64,000 bases of DNA from Streptomyces avermitilis MA-4680 = NBRC 14893 (GTDB lineage: Bacteria; Actinomycetota; Actinomycetes; Streptomycetales; Streptomycetaceae), in NCBI RefSeq assembly GCF_000009765.2, contig NC_003155.5, positions 5,828,001 through 5,892,000 on the forward strand. The letters are read 5' to 3'. Below, one piece after another: positions 1 through 7,210 of this stretch. Every line of letters starts with the position of its first letter. The stretch's first letter is position 1. The notes below the pieces were generated by a model. It made no database searches, had not been told where the DNA came from, and saw only the letters and a program-made list of their open reading frames with translations. The position numbers and the translations under genes are program-made.

Positions 1-1
1 G

Positions 2-130
2 GCCGAGACCGACCGGGCCGTGGAAGCGGTCTGGGACTCCGAAGGAGGGCATGAGGCGCGCGATCCGGCCTCACGTCCCCGCATTCCGGCAGTCGCCGCC
101 GCGATACCGGGTCAGCCGAAGTGGATGTGA
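2..130 (+). CDS. C-terminal tail of an upstream gene (partial)
   Basis: Frame 2 is open from the window edge to a TGA at 128-130 and gives about 42 residues ending in a Trp-Met before the stop. The tail is charged at first (ETDRAVEAVWD) and then Ala/Pro-rich. It stops 6 bp before the next ATG, the spacing expected inside an operon, and its third positions are somewhat G/C-biased. The 5' part lies outside the window, no domain is visible, and I do not recognise the protein. Frame 3 is also open over part of this stretch, so the call is tentative. Confidence 0.4.
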   Translation, partial: AETDRAVEAVWDSEGGHEARDPASRPRIPAVAAAIPGQPKWM

Positions 131-136
131 GCGGCC

Positions 137-376
137 ATGGAGATCTTTGTGAACGTGCTCGTGCTCCTGGCGATGATCGCCCTGGGCGTGCTCCTGATCC
201 ACCTGCTCAACTCGCAGCACGACGACCGCATCGCCGCCTTCCACTACGCGGACCGCTTCGCCGCCTTCCACCAGGCCCGCTCCCGGCCGACCGGCCCGGG
301 GACCGGCGCCGCACCCGGAAGCGAGAGGGGTGAGCCCGATGCTCCCCGTGAGGCTGCTGGCAGACACCGGCAGTGA
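137..376 (+). CDS. small single-pass membrane protein
   Basis: 79 residues. An N-terminal hydrophobic helix (about residues 4-25, rich in Val, Leu and Ile) is followed by a charged, Arg- and Pro-rich cytosolic-type tail. The ATG at 137 comes 6 bp after the preceding TGA, and the gene overlaps the next one (GTG at 330) by about 47 bp in another frame. That suggests a short operon with translational coupling, or that one of the two starts is misjudged. It resembles no family I can name; size and layout suggest a membrane-tethered accessory protein. The reading frame keeps the expected third-position G/C bias, which supports it being real. Confidence 0.5.
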   Translation: MEIFVNVLVLLAMIALGVLLIHLLNSQHDDRIAAFHYADRFAAFHQARSRPTGPGTGAAPGSERGEPDAPREAAGRHRQ

Positions 377-806
377 GCCGGTGCTCCCCGGCACCGCGGT
401 GCTGCGGATGGAGACGACACCCAAGCGCACGGGGACGTTCGACGGCGCGTGGTGGCCACATTCCCGCGACCTCGCGAGCCAACTGACCGGCCTGCTCACC
501 GCGTTGACCGCCCGGCTCGGTCCCCTCGCCCGCGTCGGCCTCGACGCGAGCGCCTGGGACGAGAGGCCGGGCCATCTGGTCGTCGAGGGGCATACGGTGC
601 GCATCGACTGGTCCGCCGTCGAGGACAACACCATGATCATCACCCGGGGCGACCAGGACCACTTCCTGTTCCTGGTGATCCCTCCGCAGGCGGCTCCCGC
701 GTCCGCACGCGCCGCGATGACCATGGCGGTACGGGACGACAACGACGCGTCGGCCGAACGGATCCTCACCGCGACCGGCGTCACCCCAATCGGCTCCTCC
801 GACTAG
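330..806 (+). CDS. DUF5994 family protein
   Basis: 158 residues beginning at GTG 330. The segment GTFDGAWWPHSRDL (residues 35-48) is the hallmark of DUF5994, a family of small actinobacterial proteins of unknown function that is abundant in Streptomyces, often near sigma-factor or anti-sigma genes. The rest is an alpha/beta sequence with no signal peptide or membrane segment, so it should be cytosolic. The next gene is a STAS-domain protein, which fits a stress-signalling neighbourhood, but no function can be assigned. Its stop codon lies inside the first copy of a 42-bp tandem duplication (789-872), so an identical C-terminal tail and stop are repeated just downstream. Confidence 0.85.
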   Translation: MSPMLPVRLLADTGSEPVLPGTAVLRMETTPKRTGTFDGAWWPHSRDLASQLTGLLTALTARLGPLARVGLDASAWDERPGHLVVEGHTVRIDWSAVEDNTMIITRGDQDHFLFLVIPPQAAPASARAAMTMAVRDDNDASAERILTATGVTPIGSSD

Positions 807-872
807 GCCGGGATCTTCCCGTGCCCCGCGATCGGCTCTTCCGACTAGGCCGGGATCTTCCCGTGCCCCGCG
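789..872. repeat. 42-bp tandem duplication spanning a stop codon
   Basis: Two adjacent 42-bp copies (789-830 and 831-872) differ at one position. Each contains a TAG stop in the DUF5994 frame (804-806 and 846-848) and a small hairpin, CGGGA-TCT-TCCCG. 42 bp is 14 codons, so the second copy would re-encode the last residues in frame. This looks like a recent slip or duplication of a gene end and its terminator-like hairpin. Confidence 0.9.
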
Positions 873-1172
873 CTCCCCGTGAAGGGCGGCCGGGCGTGGA
901 CAGGGAGCGGGCGCGAAGGGCCGGTTTCGGCCGTCGCGCCCGCCCGGCCCGCGGACTACGCTGCTGAACAGGACGTCCCAGACCCCGGCGGCACACCACC
1001 ACTTGGACACGATGCCCGCCGAGGCGGACCTTCCGTCCGATCGCCCGGCGCATCCCCGGAAAACGGTCCGGCGACCGCGTCCACCAACTCGGGCTGCCGG
1101 ACCGGCCGTTCACTCTGTCACCGCGCAGACCCGCACCTCTGCCGGTCGACGCGACGTCCGAACCGAGGAGCC
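807..1172. other. intergenic stretch, 366 bp
   Basis: Holds the tail of the first and all of the second copy of the 42-bp duplication, then about 300 bp of GC-rich sequence with no convincing gene. An open frame runs into the STAS gene from 879, but it reads as low-complexity Arg/Pro-rich sequence and lacks a start site better than ATG 1173. The promoter of the STAS gene should lie here; I see no clear -35/-10 pair. Confidence 0.5.
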
Positions 1173-1550
1173 ATGGCCCTTCCCCAGCTGAACGTCCACC
1201 GGCACGACCGGAACACTCATGCTCTGCTCACCCTTGCGGGAGAGATCGACCTGACCACGGCGCCGTTGGTGCGCGCGGCGCTGACCGAGTGCCTGCGCGA
1301 CGGCATCCGCACCGTCGACGTCGACCTCACGGCGATCACTTTCTGCGACGGCAGCGGGCTCAACGCCTTCCTCACGGCGTACCAGATCGCCCACGAGGCC
1401 GGAACGACGGTCCAACTGCACCATCCGCCTCCGCCCACGGCTCGCGTCATAGAGATCACCGGCTCCGGCTTCCTGCTGCACGAGCTCCACGCCCTCCCTC
1501 GGACACCCGCCGCGCGTCGGGTTCCCGCTGCCTCGGGCGGTGCGCTGTGA
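1173..1550 (+). CDS. STAS-domain anti-sigma factor antagonist
   Basis: 125 residues forming a single STAS domain, as in SpoIIAA and BldG. Such proteins release a sigma factor by binding its anti-sigma kinase and are switched off by phosphorylation of a conserved serine. The motif FCDGSGLNAF (residues 57-66) contains the expected Ser61, and LAGEIDLTTAPLVRAAL (from residue 21) is the typical first strand and helix. ATG 1173 is preceded by GAGGAG at about the right distance, so I prefer it to upstream in-frame starts. The gene overlaps the following acetyltransferase by GTGA. No anti-sigma kinase is in the window, so its partner is unknown. Confidence 0.9.
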   Translation: MALPQLNVHRHDRNTHALLTLAGEIDLTTAPLVRAALTECLRDGIRTVDVDLTAITFCDGSGLNAFLTAYQIAHEAGTTVQLHHPPPPTARVIEITGSGFLLHELHALPRTPAARRVPAASGGAL

Positions 1551-2257
1551 CGGCCCCGCCCCGGCGGGAGCCGCAGCCGCCGGGAGGCGGAAGCGTGCCT
1601 TCCCCCAGGGACGCGACGGTGCGCCTGCGCCGGCTGAACCGCTGGCAGGCCGAGACCCTGCGGGAGGACCTGGCCGATCTGTACGTGGAGTCCTTCCAGG
1701 CGCGGCCCGGCGAGGAGTACCGGGGCCGGGAGGCGTTTCTGCGACGGCTCACCGGCGACATCCGGCGGCCCGGGTTCGCGCTGCTGATCGCGGAGGACAC
1801 GGCCTTCGCCGGGTGCGCCTACGGATTCCCCGTACGACGCGAGGGCACATGGTGGCGGGGATTCGACGGCCCCCTCCCGCGGAGCGTCGAACAGCTCACC
1901 GCGTCCGGACATGTCTTCGCGATCACCGAGATCGTGGTGCACCCGCACGCACAGGACCCGGACCTCGCCCGCCGACTCCAGGAACGGCTGATCACCGACC
2001 ACCACGCCTCGCTCGGCGCCACGATGGTGGATCAAGCCGACGCCGCGACCTGCGACGCCTTCCTGTCGTGGGGATGGCGGGACATCGGGGCGGTCCGTCG
2101 ACCGCCGGACCCGGTGACGCGTCGTCCATCGGACCCAGCCGTCCGCCGGCCGGCGGACCCCGCCGCGCTACGGGTGCTGGTCCTGCCCCTCGGACCGCGC
2201 ACGGCTACCCGCCCCGACGGGCTCGCTCACGAAAACCGCACCCAACGGCCCGACTGA
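1547..2257 (+). CDS. GNAT-like acetyltransferase
   Basis: 236 residues starting at GTG 1547, which overlaps the STAS stop by 4 bp. The core (about residues 25-185) has the strand/helix order of GNAT acetyltransferases: a loading helix (RWQAETLREDLADLYVESF), a central AFAGCAYGFPVRR strand pair, and ITEIVVHPHAQDPDLARRLQ, which matches the acetyl-CoA-binding beta4-alpha3 element with an altered pyrophosphate loop (no clear Q/R-x-x-G-x-G/A). The C-terminal 50 residues are a low-complexity tail of RRPxDP-type repeats. The substrate is unknown. Translational coupling suggests it works with, or is at least co-expressed with, the STAS protein. Confidence 0.7.
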   Translation: MTAPPRREPQPPGGGSVPSPRDATVRLRRLNRWQAETLREDLADLYVESFQARPGEEYRGREAFLRRLTGDIRRPGFALLIAEDTAFAGCAYGFPVRREGTWWRGFDGPLPRSVEQLTASGHVFAITEIVVHPHAQDPDLARRLQERLITDHHASLGATMVDQADAATCDAFLSWGWRDIGAVRRPPDPVTRRPSDPAVRRPADPAALRVLVLPLGPRTATRPDGLAHENRTQRPD

Positions 2258-2359
2258 CGAACAACGGCCGGCCGGCCCGGATCACGCGCCGGCGACCGAG
2301 CAGGCGGCCAGGCGCGGGCCGCAGCCGTCCTGACGCCACGGACAAGAGCCGTCGGCCGG

Positions 2360-3178
2360 TCAGCTGTTCCTGCGGGCCACTCCGCCGTAGATGCCGATCG
2401 GTGGGGCGTCGAGCTTCGGCGGTTCGTCGGGTTGCCAGTCCGGGACCGGGACCAGGCCCGGGTCGACCAGGGTGAAGTCGCCGAAGAAGTCCAGGACCCG
2501 GGCGTGGGGGCGGAGGTTCAAGGTGGCGGTAGCGGCGTTGTAGACGGACGCCGCGTCCTCGCGCCGGTCCTCGTGGACGTCGCCCGTGGCGTGCGACAGG
2601 ACGAGGTAGGAGCCGGTGGGCAGCGCGTCGCGGAGGGTGGCGACGATGCCGTCCGGGTCCTCCGCGTCGGCGATGAAGTGCACGACGGCGACCAGCAGCA
2701 GCGCCACCGGCTGGTCGAAGTCGATGGTCTTGCGCACCTCGGGGTGGTCGAGAAGGGCCCGGGGATCACGCAGGTCGGCCAGGATGACGGAGGTGTCGGT
2801 GGCGTCGTCCATGAGGGCCATCGAGTGGGCGCTGACGATCGGATCGTTGTCGACGTAGACGACGCGGGTCTCGGGAGCGATGGCGTGCGCGATCTGGTGC
2901 ACGTTGGGCTCCGTGGGCAGGCCCGTGCCCACGTCGAGGATCTGTCGGACGCCGCCCTCCGCGACGACGTGCCGGACGGCGCGGTGCATGAAGCGCCGGT
3001 TGGCGCGGACGCCCGCCCGCACCTCCGGGGCCACCTTGATGAACTGCTCGGCGGCCTCCCGGTCGACCTCGTAGTTGTCCTTCCCGCCGAGGAAGTAGTC
3101 GTACATCCGGGCCGGGTGAGGCTTGCTCGTGTCGATCTTCAATGGCTGGGCGCCGCTGCCGCTGAGGGGAGAGGTCAT
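2360..3178 (-). CDS. SAM-dependent methyltransferase, PF04672 (DUF574) type
   Basis: 272 residues. The N-terminal signature PHPARMYDYFLGGKDNYEVD (about residues 17-36) and the motif I-like ILDVGTGLPTEPNVHQIA mark the Methyltransf_19 family, which is strongly expanded in Streptomyces. These are class I Rossmann methyltransferases; most have no known substrate. The ATG at 3178 (MTSPLSG...) is chosen over an upstream GTG at 3214 because the conserved family sequence begins just after it. The gene ends convergently with the acetyltransferase about 100 bp away. Nothing nearby indicates a substrate. Confidence 0.88.
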   Translation of the reverse strand: MTSPLSGSGAQPLKIDTSKPHPARMYDYFLGGKDNYEVDREAAEQFIKVAPEVRAGVRANRRFMHRAVRHVVAEGGVRQILDVGTGLPTEPNVHQIAHAIAPETRVVYVDNDPIVSAHSMALMDDATDTSVILADLRDPRALLDHPEVRKTIDFDQPVALLLVAVVHFIADAEDPDGIVATLRDALPTGSYLVLSHATGDVHEDRREDAASVYNAATATLNLRPHARVLDFFGDFTLVDPGLVPVPDWQPDEPPKLDAPPIGIYGGVARRNS

Positions 3179-3271
3179 GATGCCTGGCTCCGTCCTGGAC
3201 TCGTACCCCGCCACCGGATGAACCGTGGTGAGTGACTGTCAGAACATCATCCTTGAAGTCGCTGTCGTGGG

Positions 3272-4192
3272 TCAGGACACTGTGGACGGCGGTCTGACGC
3301 CGAGGACGTCGAGCATCGCCCGGGTGGCGGGGCTGGGGTTGAATCGGCTCCACGCCAGATACTCGATGCGATGCGGCCCGTCGACCACCGGGACCAGCGC
3401 CAGTTCGGGGTCGTCGGCGGCCAGCGGTCGGATGAACGCCGACGGCAGCAGCGCGATGCCGAGCCCGCGCGTGATCAACCGGGTGATCAGCTCGACGACA
3501 CCGGCCTCGTACGCGACGTCGCGGACCAGGCCCGCAGCGGCGAACGCCTGATCGGACTGGGCCCGGGCGGGTGTCCCGGCCACGAAGTCCACGTACGTCT
3601 CCTCGGCGATCTCGCGCAGCGTGACCTGGGAGACACCCGCGAGCCGGTGCCCGGCCGGCACCACCAGTACGTGCTCGTCGTGATCGAGAACAACGGTTTC
3701 CACACCGGGTGGCCGTTCGCCCTCCGGCAACCCGAGGAAGGCGATGTCCAGTTCGCCGTTCCGGATCGCCGCCACCAGTTCGTCGCTGCGCCCGGAACGG
3801 AGCAGGACATGGACGTCCGGGTGCTGGGCGCGGTACCGCTGCAGCAACTCGGGTACGTCAACGGCAGCCGTGGTCACGATCACGCCGACGGCGAGCCGGC
3901 CGCGTACCACGCCGGTCGCGGCCGCAGCATCGGCAACGGCGCGGTCGGCAGCGGCCAGGCACTCGCGCGCGCCGACGAGAAACGCCGCTCCGGCGCTGGT
4001 CAGCTCGACGCGGCGGCTGGATCGGGCGAACAGCTTGACCCCGAGCTCCCGTTCCAGGCCGGCGATCCGGTGACTGAGTGACGACTGCACCACGGAGCAG
4101 CGCTCCGCGGCGCGGGTGAAGTTGCGGGTTTCGGCGACGGCGACGACGTATCGCATCTGCTGGAGATCCACGCGGCCATCGTTCTGATTCAT
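3272..4192 (-). CDS. LysR-family transcriptional regulator
   Basis: 306 residues. The winged helix-turn-helix of LysR regulators lies at about residues 8-67 (LQQMRYVVAVAETRNFTRAA ... SSLSHRIAGLERELGVKLF), followed by a substrate-binding effector domain from about residue 95. It is divergent from an EamA-type exporter, the usual arrangement in which the regulator controls its neighbour and itself in response to a small molecule. The ATG at 4192 is used; a GTG at 4171 is possible. The open frame continues upstream to 4873, but that part is the shadow of the exporter gene. Confidence 0.9.
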   Translation of the reverse strand: MNQNDGRVDLQQMRYVVAVAETRNFTRAAERCSVVQSSLSHRIAGLERELGVKLFARSSRRVELTSAGAAFLVGARECLAAADRAVADAAAATGVVRGRLAVGVIVTTAAVDVPELLQRYRAQHPDVHVLLRSGRSDELVAAIRNGELDIAFLGLPEGERPPGVETVVLDHDEHVLVVPAGHRLAGVSQVTLREIAEETYVDFVAGTPARAQSDQAFAAAGLVRDVAYEAGVVELITRLITRGLGIALLPSAFIRPLAADDPELALVPVVDGPHRIEYLAWSRFNPSPATRAMLDVLGVRPPSTVS

Positions 4193-4250
4193 GGCTGCGA
4201 TGACAAGCATGCTTTGGAAACATGATGGGTCGCTGCCGAGACTTCGGCAC
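4193..4250. promoter_or_regulatory. divergent LysR/EamA control region
   Basis: The 58 bp between the regulator and the preferred exporter start contain an interrupted palindrome, CATG-N9-CATG (4208-4224), whose T-N11-A spacing resembles LysR boxes. A second small inverted repeat is GCCGA-GACT-TCGGC (4235-4248). The assignment as an operator is inferred from position and symmetry only. Confidence 0.4.
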
Positions 4251-5252
4251 ATGCATTCCTCGACCGAGCGGTCACCGGGCTCGCTGCGGACCTCGTACGC
4301 GCAGCAGGTGGCGACCGTCGCACTGACCGCACTCGCTCCCGCGTCCTGGGGCACCACGTACGCCGTGACCACGGAACTGTTACCGCCGGGGCATCCGCTG
4401 TTCGCCGGGTTGATGCGCGCCTTGCCCGCTGGGCTGCTCGGCCTGGCGATCACCCGCGTGCCCCCGCGCGGGGACTGGTGGTGGAAGGCCGCAGTCCTCG
4501 GCGTGCTCAACATCGGCGCCTTGTTCCCCTTGTTGTTCCTGGCGGCCGAACGACTCCCCGGCGGTGTCGCCGCCACCCTCAGCGCCACGCAGCCGCTGCT
4601 GGTCGCCGGGCTGGCCATCGCGGTGCTCCGGGACCGGCCGACGGCCTGGCGGTGGACCTGGGGTGCGATCGGCGTGATCGGCGTGGGACTCGTCGTGCTC
4701 GGGCCACAGGCCCGGCTGGACGGCGTCGGGGTGCTCGTCGGCCTCGGTGGTACGGCCGCCATGGTCGGTGGGGTCGTCCTCACCAAGCGCTGGGGCCGTC
4801 CCGCGGAGGTCGGGCCACTGACCCTGGCCGGCTGGCAACTGACGGCCGGCGGCCTGCTGCTGCTCCCGCTCACCCTCGCGATCGAGGGAGTGCCGCAGCG
4901 GATCGACGCCGGAGCGGTCGGCGGCTACCTGTGGCTCGGCAGCATGGGTGGGCTGATCGCGTACACGCTGTGGTTCCGCGGGATCGGAAAGCTGCCGGTC
5001 GGCGTGTCCGCACCGCTGGTGCTGCTGTCTCCGCTGGTCGCGACCCTGGTCGGCATCGTGCTGGGCGAGTCGCTGGGCCTGCCGCAGACCCTTGGTTTCG
5101 TCCTCGCCCTGGCCGCCTTGCTCGCCACGCAGCTCAATGCCCCGAACGTCTTCGGCCGCATCGCGCGCGGCGGCCCGGCAGAAGACCCCATTCCAGACCG
5201 CATTCCAGACCCCAGTCGAGAAGACCAGATTCGAGGAGGACGGATTCGATGA
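4251..5252 (+). CDS. EamA-family (DMT) exporter with a TTA codon
   Basis: 333 residues with about ten hydrophobic helices in two repeated EamA halves, typical of RhaT/YdcZ-like small-molecule exporters in the inner membrane. ATG 4251 is preferred; an in-frame ATG at 4191 would overlap the divergent LysR start. The codon at 4380-4382 is TTA (Leu, residue 44), the rare leucine codon read by the bldA tRNA in Streptomyces, which usually delays translation until development or antibiotic production. The C-terminus is a hydrophilic tail that overlaps the next gene by ATGA. The substrate is unknown; the adjoining LysR regulator suggests an inducible efflux function. Confidence 0.88.
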   Translation: MHSSTERSPGSLRTSYAQQVATVALTALAPASWGTTYAVTTELLPPGHPLFAGLMRALPAGLLGLAITRVPPRGDWWWKAAVLGVLNIGALFPLLFLAAERLPGGVAATLSATQPLLVAGLAIAVLRDRPTAWRWTWGAIGVIGVGLVVLGPQARLDGVGVLVGLGGTAAMVGGVVLTKRWGRPAEVGPLTLAGWQLTAGGLLLLPLTLAIEGVPQRIDAGAVGGYLWLGSMGGLIAYTLWFRGIGKLPVGVSAPLVLLSPLVATLVGIVLGESLGLPQTLGFVLALAALLATQLNAPNVFGRIARGGPAEDPIPDRIPDPSREDQIRGGRIR

Positions 5253-5944
5253 GTACAGGTTCGATGAGGGCGGGCATGACGATCGCTGTGCTCGGCGCCA
5301 CCGGGATGGTCGGCAGCCGGGTGATCACCGAGGCCGGTGCCCGCGGACACCGGGTGCTTGCTCTGTCCCGGAAGCCTGCGAGCGAGGACCCGAACGTGAC
5401 GCTGATCGCGGCCGATGCGAACGACCCGTCAGCCGTACGCGAGGCGCTCGCCGGCGTCGCCTCGAACCGCGCCGCGGACGCCGTCGTGCTGACCGTGCGG
5501 ACCCATCCGGTCGACCAGGAGTTCTTGATCGGCGCCACCCGTACGGTGCTGGACATCGCCGCACAACTCGGGATTCGCGTCCTCGTGGTCGGCGGCGCCG
5601 GCGCATTGCGCAGCCCGGACGACCACGATCTGCTGGTCGCCGACAACCCGACGTATGTGCCCGCCGAATGGAAGACCACAGCCGCCGCCGGGATCGCTCA
5701 GTTGCGGGCCTGCCAGGCCCATGCCGATGCCGACTGGGTCTACCTGAGCCCGCCGGCCCTGCTCGAGCCCGGTGAACGAACCGGCCGCTATCGGCGCGGC
5801 ACCGACACCTTGCTCACCAGCGCAGACGGCCGATCGTGGATCAGCGCCGAGGACCTGGCCGTCGCCGTGGTCGACGAACTCGAGACCCCCGGCCGCGAAC
5901 GTCTCATCACGGTCGCCCACCGCGACGAACCCCCGTCAGCGTGA
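5249..5944 (+). CDS. NAD(P)-binding Rossmann-fold protein (atypical SDR)
   Basis: 231 residues. TIAVLGATGMVGSRV (residues 11-25) is the glycine-rich dinucleotide loop of NAD(P)H-binding atypical short-chain dehydrogenases (NmrA/YwnB-like group). There is no clear YxxxK active site, so it may be a sensor or a flavin/quinone-type reductase rather than a classical dehydrogenase. The start ATG 5249 overlaps the exporter stop and is preceded by GAGGAGGA (5233-5240), a strong ribosome site. Coupling to the exporter and divergence from LysR suggest a detoxification or redox-stress cassette. Confidence 0.85.
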   Translation: MSTGSMRAGMTIAVLGATGMVGSRVITEAGARGHRVLALSRKPASEDPNVTLIAADANDPSAVREALAGVASNRAADAVVLTVRTHPVDQEFLIGATRTVLDIAAQLGIRVLVVGGAGALRSPDDHDLLVADNPTYVPAEWKTTAAAGIAQLRACQAHADADWVYLSPPALLEPGERTGRYRRGTDTLLTSADGRSWISAEDLAVAVVDELETPGRERLITVAHRDEPPSA

Positions 5945-5966
5945 GCCGGTGAACGGGCACTGCCGA

Positions 5967-5990
5967 GGGCGGGGCCCGAAATCCCCGCCC
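5967..5990. terminator. bidirectional terminator hairpin
   Basis: GGGCGGGG (5967-5974) and CCCCGCCC (5983-5990) form a perfect 8-bp stem with an 8-nt loop between two converging genes. There is no U-tract, which is usual for Streptomyces. Confidence 0.6.
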
Positions 5991-6012
5991 ACACCGTGAA
6001 CCCCAGGTCAGG

Positions 6013-7071
6013 TCAGGGCCACACCAAGCAGTACGGCTGATGCCCCGCCTCATGCAGGCGATGCGAGAAGTCCTGCCACTCGTGCAGCAGCTGGTACACG
6101 TTGAACGCGTCCCGTGGGCCGCCCCGGTCCGGCACCGTCGACCAGATGAACGCCGCGGCGCCCACCGCCTCCTCGCCGATGCCGCGCAGTGGGTCCACGA
6201 CCGTCATGGGGAGTTTGACCACCGCGTAGTCGGGGTGCAGGACGACCAGCTCCAGTGGGGGCACCTTGCTCAGGGGGACGCCCTCGATGCCGGTGAGGAC
6301 CATCGCGGCCATCGTCTCCGGCTTGATCTTCGTGAACATGCCGTTCATGCCGAGCTCGTCCCCGCCGAGCTCCTCGGGGCGCATCGAGATCGGGACGCGG
6401 GCCGCGGTCGCGCCGTCGGGCGCGCCGAAGTATTTGTACGTCACCCCCACCCGACCACCATTCCCGCTCCCTGCCCCGAGCCGGTCAACCCTGCGGTCCC
6501 TATAGTCCATACCGTCGATACGGGCCGTGCGGTCGATCCGCTCAGGCTCACCGCGCGAACTCTGGAATCCCGGAGCGCCCGGCAATCCCAAAGATCCCAA
6601 AGATCCCTGTGAACCCGCAGCTCCCAGCGGTCCTGTCGCTCCCGAAGGTCCCTGCGGGTCCGCAGCTCCGGAAGGCCCGAAGAGTCCGGAAGGTCCCTGT
6701 GACCCCGGAGTGGCTCCCGACGGTCCGGAAGGCCCCTGCGGTCCCGGAGCGGCTCCCGAAGGTCCCGAAGGTCCTTGTGATCCCGGAGGCCCGGAAGGCC
6801 CCGAAGGTGCGGAAGATCCCTGCGGTCCCGGAGTTCCGGAAGGGCCGGAAGGCCCCTGCGGTCCCGGAGCGGCTCCCGAAGGTCCGGAAGATCCCTGCGG
6901 TCCCGAAGCGCCGGCGGGTCCCGAAGATCCCGACGAACCCGAGGATCCCGACGAGCCCTGTGCCTGACGTCTCTCGGCCGCTTCCTCCGCGTCGCGCCGG
7001 TGCCTTCCCCGCCGGGCACGCCGAGGACCGAGGTCATCGGTCCCCTCGCCCAGTCCGCCACCGCGATGCAT
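6013..7071 (-). CDS. protein with collagen-like Gly-X-X tract and conserved C-terminal domain
   Basis: 352 residues in three parts: a short Arg-rich N-terminus (1-38); about 132 residues (39-170) of Gly-X-X triplets, mainly GPS, GPQ, GSS and GSQ, interrupted regularly by four-residue steps (GAAP, GATP) and two missing glycines; and a globular C-terminal domain of about 145 residues beginning at TYKYFGAPDG. The C-terminal part has the look of a conserved Streptomyces domain of unknown function. No signal peptide is seen. The ATG at 7071 has GGAG only 2 nt upstream. A shorter product starting at GTG 6450 or 6444, just before the conserved domain, is possible, leaving the collagen-like part as untranslated or lineage-specific sequence. 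Confidence 0.6.
   Translation of the reverse strand: MHRGGGLGEGTDDLGPRRARRGRHRRDAEEAAERRQAQGSSGSSGSSGSSGPAGASGPQGSSGPSGAAPGPQGPSGPSGTPGPQGSSAPSGPSGPPGSQGPSGPSGAAPGPQGPSGPSGATPGSQGPSGLFGPSGAADPQGPSGATGPLGAAGSQGSLGSLGLPGAPGFQSSRGEPERIDRTARIDGMDYRDRRVDRLGAGSGNGGRVGVTYKYFGAPDGATAARVPISMRPEELGGDELGMNGMFTKIKPETMAAMVLTGIEGVPLSKVPPLELVVLHPDYAVVKLPMTVVDPLRGIGEEAVGAAAFIWSTVPDRGGPRDAFNVYQLLHEWQDFSHRLHEAGHQPYCLVWP
6725..6885. repeat. 41-bp direct repeat within the collagen-like tract
   Basis: The 41-bp segments at 6725-6765 and 6845-6885 are identical and start 120 bp apart (40 codons). They lie in a region built of shorter GC-rich units encoding Gly-Pro-Ser-type triplets, which points to expansion by unequal recombination. 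Confidence 0.85.
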
Positions 7072-7210
7072 ATCTCCACCCGACTGCTGTTCTGGGACGC
7101 GTGGCCCCCGCCGCGCAACCCGATCATCGTGTCAGTGACCTCCCCCACGGCGTCCCGCCGAAACGTGCGGTGAAACACCTGTCCGCGGGATCTTGGCGGC
7201 CTCTGACACC

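Noticed and set aside
4191..4250. Upstream ATG of the EamA exporter
   Set aside because: It would overlap the divergent LysR start codon and leave no room for a promoter; ATG 4251 begins the conserved sequence.
6527..6967. Gly-Pro-rich open frame on the plus strand opposite the collagen-like tract
   Set aside because: Only the minus-strand frame continues into a domain that looks conserved; the plus-strand frame is pure low complexity and has no ribosome site.
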